A DNA stretch of 64,000 nucleotides from Elmis aenea (GCA_947652605.1 OX393577.1:58242108-58306107), one strand, 5' to 3'. Shown: positions 12,030 to 25,009, numbered from the stretch's first letter. Numbers and translations: made by a program. The notes: generated by a model from the sequence alone, not told the origin.

Positions 12030-12660
12030 CCGCAGTATCAGCTGTTAGTGAGCGTTGTCTCTGTTCAACTCGTTAATTGGGCGAAGCGACCCGTTTTCGC
12101 AACTTATCGTAACAGTAAAACTCACGAACTTGTTCAAGAACGATAAGGCATAATCACAGAGCGCCTGATTATTGCGAGCTTTAAAGGAAACAACCAAAAT
12201 AAGAAGTTAACGACCTCGTAAGGTCGCCTGGAACGTTGCCCTGCTGTGCAGGGCGCTTAGTCACCTGCTACGGTGAGCACGTCTAGCCCAGTGCAAACCC
12301 ATGTGTCGCCGTCATCGACAGCGTGATCCGCTGGTGTCCGAGCTGATGCTCTTATTTCGCTTATTTTCTAGAAAAGGTTGCTGACTTATTGGATGCAGGC
12401 CAAAGAACGGGCTGGTGTAAGTGCGCAAGCATGCCTACATAAAAATGTCGATAAACTCGGCATATTTGCTAAGTAACGCTTCACGGGGCACGTGGATTTG
12501 GCAATCGGCAACAAAGAAACGCAAGGACATCGGTTTACCTTGAAGCTTTTCGCCTACATGTGACTTTCGGCGTGTTGTCGCTACATAAAAACACTTTGCA
12601 CTCCGAGCCCAACAACCGATCAAGTTCCTGCGACTGTAAAATTATTGAATGACGTATTTC
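12030..12660 (-). other. GC-richer island with open frame and three hairpins
   Basis: This stretch is clearly GC-richer than the surrounding intron. On the minus strand a frame runs from about 12640 to 12294 with one TAG (12435-12437). It contains SLRFFVADCQIHVPREALLS before the stop and SPFFGLHPISQQPFLENKR after it. Beside it, 12211-12276 holds three perfect small hairpins. The composition could be a decayed exon, a transposon fragment or a structured RNA. No family was recognised. Confidence 0.35.
12211..12276. other. Cluster of three short perfect hairpins
   Basis: Within 66 bases there are three stems: CGACCT-CGTA-AGGTCG (6 bp), GCCCTGC-TGT-GCAGGGC (7 bp) and TCACC-TGCTAC-GGTGA (5 bp). 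Three consecutive perfect stems are unusual in this AT-rich intron and suggest a folded RNA or a site-rich DNA element. No known RNA family was recognised. Confidence 0.5.
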
Positions 12661-12723
12661 TGTAGCTGTTTTTGAGTTTAGGTGCAAGGAAAACATTTAT
12701 CAGTCTATAGCGAGTGCATATTT

Positions 12724-14485
12724 TATACAGGGTGTCCCCGTTATCGGTGCAAATATTTTAAGTGGTGATTGAGGACCTTTTTCTAAGAAAAAAATTGAAG
12801 TAAAACTTTTTCCTAAAATCAAATGCTAAGCAGATATCAACACTTACTACTTGATTTTTTTACACTTCTGCATTTAAAAGGCTCTGTTGCCAAAAATATC
12901 AATTTTATCGTAAAATACCTCGAAGCTTTTTAATAGAGCATGAAATTCTCTACAAAATTGGTTAAAATTAGGCTTTGTCTACAGGCAATGGTTTAAAAGT
13001 TATAAAGCAGTTTGTACAAAAAAAATGTTAAAAATTTAAAAACTTTAATTGTTTCTTAGACTTTGCAACCGCTGTATCTTTAAAACGAAAGATTGTACAA
13101 AAAAAACCGACGGCCCACTCCGGATTGCAAATTTTATGGGCTACAACTTTGGTTCATTGAAAGTTTTCGAAAAATCAAACCGATTTTCCGGAAAAGCTGA
13201 AAATAAGGAACAGAGTGTAAAAATGAAATTTTGAGAAATAATGTTTTGCACTTAAAATTGCCATACCATCGGCACTATTCATAATCTCATGTAGGTACAT
13301 TATATCGTCATCAGTTTCAAGGCTTTTTATGAAGTTTGAAGTTCTCTATAAAACTACCCCTAATCATATTTTTTTAAGGAGCTAACGAGCAAACGTAACA
13401 AAAAATCGTAGGCAACTTAATAACTTTTTTGATGGCCAGTTCTAGTTAGGTGGCTGGCTATGATGGCTACATGGGAAACTGAATTTGTTTTACTTAAGTG
13501 TCAAGTTTTCAGTGTTACTTGTGCTAATGTTATTTGTGAGTTGTTAATAACGCCAAATATCGTTTTAATAACTTTTATTTTGTTGTCAAAACATGTTATA
13601 TTCAATTTTTTTCACTATTATAAACATATTTATGATAGATTTGGTTTTATGGAACAACATATTTACCAAAGTTGTAGTCCGTTAAATGCAATAGACATCG
13701 GTTATGCTCTACGTTTACGTTAAAAAGATGGGGCGTTTTTAAAAATTTACATAACTTACTTTTATGCAATTCTACAATTTTTTGTTAAATTTGTTTGTTA
13801 GCTCCTTAAAAAAATCGTTAGGGGAAGTTTTCTAATAAATATCATACTTCATAGAAACCCTTGAAAATTATGACGATATACAAAATATTATGGATGCAAT
13901 GGCTTTTTTAAATACAAAACATTATTTCCCAGAATTCCATTTTTACACTCAGATCCTTATTTTCAGCTTTTCCAAAAAAAAAAATCAGATTGATTTTCTG
14001 AAAAACCGGTTTGATTTTCCGAAAAATCGGTTTGATTTTCCGAAAACTTTCAATGGACCAAAAAGTTGTAGCCGATAAAATTTGCTATCCGGAATGGGCC
14101 GTCTGTTTTTTTTGTACAACCTTTCGTTTCCAAGATACAGCGGTTGCAAAGTCTAAGAAACAATCAAAGTTTTTAAATTTTTAACATTTTTTTGTACAAA
14201 CTGCTTTATAACTTTTAAACCATTGGCTGTAGACAAAAAATAATTATAACTAATTTTGTAGATAATTTCATGCTATATTAAAAAGCTTCGAGGCAGTTTA
14301 CGATAAAATTGATATTTTTAGCGACAGAGCCTTTTAAATACAGAAGTGTAAAAAAATCAAGCAAGTGTTGATATCCTGCTTAGCATTAGATTTTAGGAAA
14401 AAGTTTTGCTAAAAAAAAATTCTTAGATAAAAGTCCTTTATCGCCACTTAAAATATTTGCACCGATAACGCACACACCCTGTATA
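12724..14485. mobile_element. ACAGGGTG foldback element, 1.76 kb
   Basis: The left end is TATACAGGGTGTCCCCGTTA and the right end is its complement ACACCCTGTATA. Arms match from GGTGCAAATATTTTAAGTGG inward to about 13400 and 13810, with an unpaired centre near 13440-13790. The ATGGGGATCTCG box is absent, so this is a different family from the foldbacks at 5652 and 18365. Reading frames in the arms are mirror images of repeat sequence and not genes. Confidence 0.9.
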
Positions 14486-16637
14486 CTTGAATATGTATTC
14501 AGGACAATTTTGCACTTTTCAAGATCCAAGATAATGAACTGAAAACAAGTAATTCAGTTTTGTTGTAATCGCACGAGCTACACACACTGTAATGAGCTTA
14601 TATTAGCAAGATAGCCAAACATGTAAGCAACACGCTACATCGATCAATATTTTTTAATTACTACTATTACGTTAAATTCATAGAAATCTAAAAATAAAAT
14701 AACACAAACCGTGTATTCTACTGAATCAACCGACAATCAAATGAACGCGCTTTAAAAAACTATAATAACAAAGCCTTAGAAAATTATCCATCGAACAGGG
14801 TTACAAGTATACGCTCCACTAACCATAAGGGTTCCGGTTTTAAGTTCCCTGTTCAAAAATACAAGGAACCAGACTTTCAATTTCAAGCTCCAGTCGCTTT
14901 TCAAATCAAATTATCCTTCTTACCTACCCTTCTAAAAACAAAACAAGTGAAGATAGCGTTATCTAATTAAAAGAGCGAGCTAGATCTTAATGTCTCAATA
15001 CAAACATCACATTAATCACTTACGAGTGATATATTATTACGCCGAGATTATAGTGGATGACCAGTTGCGCTACTTAAAACGTAAAGTAAGAAATTAATGA
15101 CGGCAACTATTAACGCTAGCTGGGTTCCACATCACGCTTCCGCACACGGCGAGTAACAATTGTCATTTGTTTCTTGCTGTAATCGCACATGCACGCACGT
15201 TGCAAGGCGAATTTCACAACCGAGATTAAAACTGAACTGAATTCTTGGACGAACAATTAATATAACGGCAAAGAATTTGTTCAATGAAATTGGTTATGGT
15301 CCTTCGAGTCGGACTAAAAAAGTGAATTATAAATACCAACTGTCTTATGCGCTCGTCTTTAATGGAAATAAAATCAAAACATAAGCAATTATAGAATTAT
15401 TTATATTTCACACTCATTCTTCAACCACTATCGGGTACGAAACAGTAAAAGCTGCTAAACTAGAATTTAATCAGCACTGAAAAATAAAACACAAACTAAT
15501 TTTTTCAAGTGTTTTAGCGTGACTCTACAATTTCAGATAGCTTTTGTTTTGGAGAAAAAAACAGGAATGCGTCATGCACTTTACGTGTAAGCTTAAACGA
15601 CAGTACTTTTGAGAACTGATTTTTAAAAATACATTTTGTTTTCTTCCACAGTACTCGGAGAAGTGCTTCGGTTCTATCTAGGAATGTAAACAATTTTCTG
15701 TATCAGTAATGCACCATAAACGGTGCCGTTAAACCTTGAAAAATTCACAAATTCTTTCTACTTTCTACGACTCCTGTGCTAAAACCGTGGAATGTCAATT
15801 TGAACATTAAAAATACCACGCATTAAATTTACGGTTAGAAATATTTCTCGCAATAAATATTTACAAGGCGGTTTATCAAATGAATTGACATAAACTACGC
15901 TCGTCCGCGCAATTCGAGCAGCACTAAAAATCGCATTTTAAAATATTAAGATGTCGCAATCGATAATCTGCGGAAGCAGATCGCTTTAAATATGTCAAAC
16001 TTGCCACGGTTAATTTTGTCAGAACCAGTTATACTTCCTTTAAGATAAATATCACATTATAAATCTCACTCTTTACAAAAAAAGAAATACCGAAACACAG
16101 CATGTGGTAATAAAGCGATTTAAAGTTGTATTTGGTAAAAAAATTAAAAATGAATATTAATAAAGACAATTAAAACTGGATTAAAAATCAAGCACACAAG
16201 AGTGTGTCAAAACTGTCTACATACAACGTTGATATACATGTCCTAAAAAAGATTATTCGTTTCCAGTTTATCACTCTGCATTATCAAAAAGTCTTATAAA
16301 ATTACCCCTATACATTAATCTCCCAATTGTTCAGACCATTTAAGTCGATCCAATTGTTACGATTCGAACAAAAATTTACATTTTCATTTTGTGTTTGAAG
16401 TAGGTACACAATTTATCAATTAAATTAATTTTTTTTAATTAGCAGAACGATTCACGATATTCATATTTTAAACCAGGCAAATAATCATTTTAAAATATCT
16501 CAATAAATTCTTTCCCCTAAAAAAAAATCATATTCGTAAAAATTTTAAATAAGCTATTTAACAAAATTGTTCGTCATATTATTTTGTTATACATATTTTC
16601 TTTACTGAATTTCTTTAAGTTGACCTTATTACACTAC

Positions 16638-16847
16638 ACAGGGTGTTCCACATAGAAGGGCCACTATTGGCCTCTCATAAACGGAAAGAGCTACAAAGAA
16701 GTTTAAATTAGACAAATTGTTTTCCTTTCTGAAACCTATTCAGTGATACTTTAATGGTTTTAAAAAAGTTCCTTGTATTTACAAATAAATATAAAACATT
16801 TTTTTAGCAAAATTAAAACCTGGTCCTTAATTTCCCTTCATTAAAAC
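16638..16847. repeat. Solo ACAGGGTGTTCC end
   Basis: A single ACAGGGTGTTCCACATAG terminus is followed by a diverged form of the subterminal module (GGCCTCTCATAAACGGAAAG). No matching opposite end was found. The hAT MITE at 16848 lies about 200 bases in and may have inserted into this remnant. Confidence 0.45.
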
Positions 16848-17136
16848 CAGGGCTGCGGAGTCGGTAAAAAAAAAGTCGACTCCGACTCCTGATAATTTTA
16901 GTAGTTAGACTCCGACAAAATTAAATACTAAGACATTTTATGATGTGTAATATAAGAAGAAAAGAAAAAAAGATAAAAAAATTATTTAAAATTTGAGCTT
17001 AAATTTTGCGGCAAAGGACCATCTCGCAATTTTTTGTTGTACCCGGAGTCGGAGTCGGTACATTTTTTCCGACTCCGACTCCACTGACCAGAAATTCCTT
17101 CTAAACTCCGACTCCGACTCCGACTCCACAGCCCTG
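16848..17136. mobile_element. hAT-type MITE with 8-bp target duplication
   Basis: The element is 289 bases with ends CAGGGCTGCGGAGTCGG and CCGACTCCACAGCCCTG. The perfect 8-bp duplication ATTAAAAC lies at 16840-16847 and 17137-17144. An 8-bp duplication with CAG...CTG ends is the hAT signature. Subterminal GACTCC/GGAGTC units are tandemly repeated at both ends, probably transposase-binding repeats. There is no coding capacity. Confidence 0.9.
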
Positions 17137-18364
17137 ATTAAAACCATAACTAAGACGCATTACATCTGCAAGCCCTTAAAGTATTCCAAAGAGCCAATGT
17201 TCGTTTTGCATTGTCAACTTTCGGTTTACCGATTTAATCAAAAACTGATTTACAAATCAAAAACTTATATCCATATCTTCGTAACTTGGTATTGTCATAA
17301 AACAACTCAGTTCGCCAGTTTTTTTTAAAATGCGAATGTATTTAAATGCACAAAAATTCAATTTTAATTTTTAAAACTATAAAAACAATAACAAACACAC
17401 AAAAACACCAACTAAAGTACGACAAAGTGTACATTTTATGAAATAAAATAAAAAATTGCAAAATCTCTTTTTTTGCTTTTATCAAGTTAACTACGCATTT
17501 TTTTAAACATCTGAGTATCGCTACAAATTGAGCTATATTATATGTAACTTTTTGCTAATTTAACCGAATCTATCTTTCTTATATTAAGCAATATTTCCGT
17601 GGTGACCCGAATTCGGTGGTACAATTCATGCCAAATTTCTTTTAGTTCCGTTCAGTCTTTTAAATCGAGATTGGTTACACACTGACAGACAGACAAACAA
17701 CATAGTAATGGCATCACGCCCAATTAAACAGACAAACGGATCGACAGACACAATTCGAGAAGCAATTTTTTCGGTACATTTTAGCCACAAAACGTAAACT
17801 TCAAGCCAATTTCTAAAATTGAAGTGTCAATCTAAAACCAAACGCTTTAATTCATACATGATTAGATTGAAGTTGGCACTTAAAACAATGAATTGGGCCC
17901 ACTACAACGATACTACGCAAATTAATTTGTTATTCTACGCATTCCGCCTACTAAAAATCAATTACCAAAAAAAACGCGCATCCGCATTCTAGAAAATTAA
18001 TACCAATAAGTAATAACTAATTGAACTAGCAAAATAACGGTACGGATGCCTACATCCAGCTACAAAGGTTGAAATTCACAAAAATAAATATCGACAGCGA
18101 TTTACAAGAAAGTTGTTAATTCATGCTCGAGCAACAATTTTACTGGTTAATAAATTCATTAAAGAATCAATATACACAACATACACATCAACAATTAGTC
18201 AGGTAAGTAAAAAATAACACGAATAATCAACTTTTTGACGTCTTAATTGACGTGGTATTTGCCACATATAAAACAACAAACACATAATTATTATTTGATT
18301 AACGCTTTTTATTATTTCAGTAACTCGTTTACGTGGATTAAGGAACGTAACAGGCATTAAGCCT

Positions 18365-20752
18365 TATACAGGGTGTCCCAGATTACATTTCCAGTATGGG
18401 GATCTCGCTTATTATAAGAGATACAGGTTTGTTTAAATTAGATCAATTATTCCTTAGTATGAGAGGAGCCACAATCAAAATTCCTCGTACTTCAGATGTT
18501 TTAGCAAAAAATATGAAAATGTCAAATTTCTTTTTTCTCTCATAACTATTTTGTCTTAATCATTATTCTAAGTTAGCTATGAAACGTGTTTAACAGGCAA
18601 GTTGGCTTTGCAATAGTTAAATGTGCTTTTTCTCCTCTTTCTAATGATATATCACTTGTCACATCTGTTTAAATAATATATAACCCGTAAAATTAAAAAA
18701 TACAATATTTTACTAATACCATTCAAAGTTAGCTAGCTTAGAATTATATTGAAAATTCCCTTCACCTGTCAAATTTGCGTTTTCAACCAATCAATAATCT
18801 TAAATCTTTTAGAGACTACCAATAGGAGCAATATTACACGGTAATAATTTTACATTCCTCTGCCAGGAGTTGATCCTCCTGTCAAATTTGCGTTTTCGAC
18901 CAATAACAAACTCAGATTTCCTTTAACTCTTTCAAGGGCAGGAAAGGTCATGCAAAAAAAGACCTAGAAGGGCAGAAAAATTTTATTTGAAATTTTTAAC
19001 AATAAATTGAATTTTACTATTTTCCCATTCTTTACATATAACGTTTGCTACAAAAAAAATAATTTAATAGTTTATTACATAATTAAACCTAATTATTAAT
19101 AGGTGGTACAAATTTTAGATCACCAAAAAAATTCATGCGCTGTTTATCAAACGTCAAATTCACGTAAATTTCTTTATATTATTCATAGTTAAGCTATAAA
19201 TGAACTAAACTATTAGTGTTATAAAAAAAAAATGAATAAAAAAAAACTTATTTTTTCTTAAATTCATACAATAAAATAGACACTCTACAAATACAGTAAA
19301 AAGTGTTTTATTTATTTGAATTTGCCTTTTTAGTTTCAACAATGGTTTCTAAAACTTAGATTTCTACCACTGGAGAGCGCTCCACGCACGAGGCGTTAAT
19401 TTTAAAAGGTAGATTCACAATTACGTATTTAAATGTAGGTGGTACAAAAATCGTACCACCGCCCAAATAGACGCATTGGTTGGTGGTACATATTTTAGAC
19501 CACCGCCCTTGAAAGAGTTAAACGGCCAATAAACATAATCATACACTGATAATTTACTTTTCGCAATTAACAGATTTGCATGCGTTTATTGGTCGTTTCT
19601 AAGAAATCTGAGTTTTTGATTGGTGGAAAATATAAATTTGGAGAGGGAATAAGGTATTTTGGTCTTGATAATTTTTTGACAGATGTCGGCGACCAATAAC
19701 GTTACTTTAATATAGATTAAACCACACCCCTGACACACCATTCTGACAGTACTTGTAAAATTTGAGATAACAGATTATGTATGTACCTAAATACTATTAT
19801 TGGTTCATTAATTTTTATTAAAATATAATTCTTGAATTAAAAATTAGTTATAAATGATCTATTAATAATAACAATCGCAGTAAGTAGTAGGTATACTTTA
19901 ATTTATCTAAATTAAACAACATTTTAATTTGACAGATAGGTTAGGTGAAGGAAATTTTCTGTCAAAATATAACTCGTGCATTGCAAATAATCTATAATTT
20001 TTGACAAATCTTCACTCATGCAATTTGAATTTAAAAAAATCACTCGTGCACTTCGTGCAATGCTTTTTTTTTCAGCTCAACTTGCATTCGGGCATATTTA
20101 CCAAAAATTATCCATAATTTTCAATGCACTTTCATATTACTACTGATAATATGCGGTTTTCTCGATTTTCCGAGTTATTATTTAAATAGAAATGACCAGT
20201 GATATATCATTTGAAAGAGGAGAAAAAGCACATTTAACTATTGCAAAGCCAACTTGCCTGTTTAACATGTTTCATAGCTAACTTAAAATAATATTGATAA
20301 AATACAATTTTTCTTGATTTTTTAAGTTATGCGCAGTTATAGATATATGTGATATATCGTTAGAAAGAGGGAAAAAAAGCACATCAAACTATTCCAAAGC
20401 TTACTTAACGGCCCGGCCCATAAGAAAAAATGAAGTTAGGGGGTGATATCTCAAAAATGAAGATTGATAAAATAATTCTAATATAATAGTTACATTCTAC
20501 ATGAAAAAGTACCTTCAGAAGGTACAAATGAAATTAATTCAAAGGATGAGACAAAAAATATGAGACAAAAGAAATTCGACATTTTCATATTTTTTGCTAT
20601 AACAACTGAAGCACGAGAAATTTTGTACTTTTAAAAACTACATTGTGGCTCCTCTCATACTAAGGAATAATTCATCTAATTTAAACAAACCTGTATCGCC
20701 TATAACAAGCGAGATCCCAATGCTGGAAATTAAATCTGGGACACCCTGTATA
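18365..20752. mobile_element. ACAGGGTG foldback element, 2.4 kb, with nested insertion
   Basis: The ends are TATACAGGGTGTCCCAGATT and its complement. The subterminal module TATGGGGATCTCGCTTATTA is followed by TAAGAGATACAG. The long arms include GTGGCTCCTCTCATACTAAG. The element is interrupted at 18923-19521 by a TTAA-flanked insertion. It belongs to the same family as 22414-24019 and the internal fragment 47028-47776. It has no transposase frame. Confidence 0.9.
18923..19521. mobile_element. piggyBac-like MITE nested in the foldback
   Basis: TTAA target duplications (18923-18926 and 19518-19521) flank inverted ends CTCTTTCAAGGGC and GCCCTTGAAAGAG. TTAA duplication with short ends is the piggyBac signature. 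The 591-base interior has two GGTGGTACA-type blocks (near 19090 and 19440-19500) and no transposase. The related copy at 47.6 kb lacks this insertion and represents the uninterrupted site. Confidence 0.8.
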
Positions 20753-21153
20753 GGTACTAGCAGAAAGATGAAGTAAAAGATTATTTAAAAAAATGTATGT
20801 CCTATAGGTAGAAATGCTAGAATGGTTTCAAGACTCTCGTATCTTTATCAGTAGCAATTATTGATAGGTCGACAAAAAAATAAGATCACTACTGACAAAG
20901 TGATGGGAGTCTGGAAACTGGGCTAGAATTTTCACAAAAGATTCTTAATAAAAAAAAGACAAGTAATGTTTTTAATGAATCAATTTACATCGACATGAAA
21001 TTATTTAGAAGACGCATACTAACTAACAACTGTCTAGTAAGTAATGAAAACTAATGTGATTAAGTATTTATAGTTTTCTTCTGTAAAATCATTACTTCAG
21101 AAGACATATAAACTCTGCAAGAAATATTGGCGCCGCCAGAGTCTGTTAAATGA

Positions 21154-21308
21154 TCACTTGGCCTTCGGCATCCCATCAACTCCATTCTCTAATTTGTTTT
21201 TAAGATCACAAGCCATCAAGTGAGCCGGAAAAGTCATAATACCACACCATTGGCGATTATCGTTAGCGTCCAACAATGCCACAATCCGATAAATATCAGG
21301 ACAAATCG
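21154..21308 (-). CDS. Probable terminal coding exon, unknown product
   Basis: A minus-strand frame follows a pyrimidine-containing acceptor (TTTTAATTCTCGTTCAG). It starts with two bases and encodes 50 residues, including CPDIYRIVALLDANDNRQWC, GIMTFPAHLMACDLKNKLEN and GVDGMPKAK, then TGA at 21154-21156. The protein-like composition, including Trp and Cys, stands out from the AT-rich intron. It lies between JIL-1 exons 3 and 4 on the same strand, and its phase accepts the G left by exon 3. It could be an alternative last exon giving a kinase-less isoform, or the last exon of a nested gene. I do not recognise the family. Confidence 0.5.
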
Positions 21309-22413
21309 CTGAACGAGAATTAAAAGTCTATTAAGCGTCCTCCGGTGTCGAAAACGAGATAAGACAAAATATTAACCGCGCCTATATTCATCAAACAGAT
21401 AAATAAACACTTTGTAAGTCGCTGCCTATTTTTAGAGCACTTTGTTCCTAAAAACAGATAGAAAACAAAGCGGACAAAGGTTACAGAAGGTTAAAAGAGG
21501 TAAACAAACACGTAAAAAGGATGAAAGGCAACGTAATAAACCGACATATAACTTAATTCGTCGTATTAATATTGTCATCACGTTGAAATTTATAATTAGA
21601 TTCGTTATTTGTGATAAGTTTATATACGCCGTAACTCGGTCAAAGGAACTTGGATGAAAATTAAATTGCTAACACTACACGTTGTTTAACATCGTCATAA
21701 AGTGCAAAGAAAGTTATAAAAAAAAGCGATATAGCAGCAAAATACATAAAACATACAATTTTAAAATATCTTAATAACATTCTGTATGTTGGTGATACGA
21801 ATAATGAGGTAAAATGTATGGTAATTATACGATAAAAAATTGTGAGTCATTAATATTGTGTATCACAAAAAGCCTTTTTAAAAATGTAACTACACATACC
21901 TTATACTCAACCAGAAAATTTTATGTCCAAAAATTACCAGGTGGTTCAACTTTAACGGCCATTAAAAAAGTATATTAAGCAAAATAATTTGCACCTTTTA
22001 CATTCACACAGCGTCCGTATTCAATTTTTCATTTTTTATTTTTCACGGCGAGTCAAAACTGGGTTTTTTATAAGTTCATAGTACCAGTTATTTGTTCAAA
22101 AAAATCAAAGCAATGGTTGTGGTTTATTATGTTGTTAAATAAAATATTGCGACATTCGTATGTAACGAAGCATAATTAGGATAGTGAGATAAAGTTATCA
22201 TTAATGACGTAATTTATGCCGCCGCACACACTTCTGTGTTGTCAATCTATGTCACACAATGTAATTTAAAAAAAAACTTTAACTGACCTAAATCAAGCCA
22301 TTACGTACTGACCTAAACAATAAAAAAATTGGGCAATGGAATTGGCTAAAACTTGATCAAATCGTAAGGGATACTAAAATGATAAATCACCCCAGTTTCT
22401 TAAAATATCTAAG

Positions 22414-24019
22414 TATACAGGGTGTCCCAGATTACATTTCCAGCTTGGGGATCTCGCTTATTATAAGAGATGCAGGTTTGCTCAAATTACAAAAATTATT
22501 TTTTAGTATGACAGGAGCCACAATCAATTTTTAAAAGTACAAAATTGCTCGTACTTCAGACGTTATGGCAAAAAATATGAAAATGTCGAATGTATTTGTC
22601 TTAATCATTAAATCAATTTTATTTGTACTTTCTGAAGGTACTTTTTTATGTAGAATGTAACTATTATCTTAGATTTTTTTATCACGTTTCATTTCTGAGA
22701 TATTACTCCCAACTTCATTTCTTCTTATGGGCTGTCAAGTTCGCTTTGGAAAAGTTAAATGTGCTTTTTTTACTTTTTTTTAACGATATATCACATGTCA
22801 TATCTAAACTGCACACAACATAAAACCAAGAAAAATTTTATTTTATTAATATTATTTTAAGTTGGCCCTGAAATATGTTAAACGGTTAAGTTGGCTTTGA
22901 AATAGTTGAATGTGCTTTTTTCTTCTCTTTCTAATGATATATCACTTGCATATCAATTTAAATAAATAACTCGGAAAAAAAACGCATATTATCAGTAGTA
23001 ATATAACAAGTGCATTGAAAATTATCGATAATTTTTGGTAAATATGCCCGAATGCAAGTTGAGCTGAAAAAAAAAGCATGAGTGCACGAGTGATTTTTTT
23101 AAAATTCAACTTTCATGAGTAAAGATTTGTCAAAAATTATAAATTATTTGCAATGCACGAGTTATATTTTGACAGAAAATGTCCTTCACCTAACCTATCT
23201 GTCAAATTAAATGTATGTTATGTCAAATTTTACAAGTACCGTCAGAGTGGAGCGTCAGGGGTGTGATTTAATCTATATTAAAGTAACGCTACTGGTCGCC
23301 GAAATTCGTCAAAAAATCATCACGACCAAAATATTTAATTCCCTCTCGAAATTTATATTTTTGACCAATCACAAACTCAGATTTCTTAGAAACGACCAAT
23401 AAACGCATGAAAATCTGTGGTGAAATGTGCTTGTTTCTCCTCTTTCTAATGATAGATATATCACTTGTTATATCTATTTAAATAAATAACTCGGAAAATC
23501 AAGAAAAACCGCATATATATCAATATAAATTTAAGTTAGGTTTCATAGCTAACTTAGAATAATATCGGTAAAATACGGATTTTCTTGAGTTCTTGAGTTA
23601 TTTATAAAAACATCTACAACATAATTATGATATATCATTAGAAAGAGGGAAAAAAGCACCACATCAAACTATTCCAAAGCCAACTGGACTGCCCATTAGA
23701 AAAAAACTGAAGTTAGGGGTAATATCTCAAAAATTAAGAGTGATAAAAAAATCTAAGATAATAGTTACATTCTACATAAAAAAGTACCTTCAGAAGACAC
23801 AAATAAAATTGATTTAATGATTGAGACAAAAAAGTTATGAGAGAAAAAAGAAATTCGACATTTTCATATTTTTTGCTTAACACCTGAAGCACGAGCAATT
23901 TTGCGCTTTTAAAAATTGATTGTGGCTCATCTCATACCAAGGAATCATCCATCTAATTGAAGCAAACCTGTATCTCCTATAATAAGCGAGATCGCCATGC
24001 TGGAAATGTAATTCGTATA
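22414..24019. mobile_element. ACAGGGTG foldback element, 1.6 kb, eroded right end
   Basis: It belongs to the same family as 18365-20752: TATACAGGGTGTCCCAGATT, then TTGGGGATCTCGCTTATTAT. The right end goes directly from ATTACATTTCC (complement) to TATA. About 12 bases of terminal CAGGGTGTCCCA have been lost, so this copy is probably no longer mobile. No coding capacity is seen. Confidence 0.85.
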
Positions 24020-25009
24020 CCTGATCATAAGTTTACTAGGTGCCTGGATATATTTGGTCAAATTATCAAACTTCTGGTCGTACTTACGCATTTAACTAAA
24101 ATAAGATCGTATACAAAAGCGACACTTTACTTACAGCATCTAAGTTAGTAACTTATTTTTTGGTCAGGCTAAAGGGTTTAATTAGTGCAAACTGTTTTCA
24201 ACTTTTATTAGAATTTCATATACTTTGACTGTATAATTTCGTTCATGCATGTTTTATTTAAAGTTTTTAGTAATGTAAATAATTAAAGCAGCATTAAAAA
24301 CACAATTTACGTTAAGAATAAAGGCAGAATTTTCAGTTTGAACCATTCGCATAACCGAGTTCAAGAAATTGCAAGAAATATAGCAACAAAAACGCGAGCA
24401 TTTTCTACATAATAAGCCAATTTTCCTTCTCACATGAAAACACAAAAACAATTACAAACTGCTTATATATGCATCAAAGTGAAAATAAAACCGCGATGAG
24501 AAGAGTGCAGGTGCTACACGCATGCAAAAAAAAAACTAACACGCACAGCTCAAAGCGTGAATGTCACTTGCGAAGCAAGGTAATAAAACTTAACAATCTG
24601 AATATGAAATAATGTTAACCCCCCTGCGCTCGCCAACAACAACTTTGCTAAACTTTACATTGTTAATAAGCACATTTTAAGTATTTTCCTGGAAATATAC
24701 AACACAGATTTTTTTGAGATTAGAATACATTAAGAATGTGGCAATGAATAGCTTTGTGGTTATTTCGAGACACTCTGCATGGTTACTTTGAAAAAAAAAA
24801 CCTGCGTATGCTTTCGAACCCACACGTTAAATATATATTAAACAAAACCAACCTTCAATTTAATTTAATTTAATCAAATAATATTCACACTGACATGAAC
24901 GTTTAAAATGTCAAGTGCCAAATTTAATAATCGTCAATGTTTGTAAACTTCAATCATGAGTGATAGAATTAAAAATTACTTCAAAAGTTTTTAAACGAAA
25001 ACGGCTTAC

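Noticed and set aside
13049..14078. Open frames of 60-87 codons inside the 12.7-14.5 kb foldback
   Set aside because: They lie in mirror-image arms or the AT-rich centre, show no domain and are explained by the repeat.
21442..21657. Lys/Arg-rich plus frame upstream of the cryptic exon
   Set aside because: No good ATG context, low-complexity basic composition, and it is on the opposite strand in AT-rich DNA.
23211..23402. Frame with LIYIKVTLLVA...KLRFLRNDQ, repeated at 47312-47536
   Set aside because: The similarity between the two frames comes from shared foldback DNA. Both contain substitutions with no coding bias, and there is no ATG context or family match.
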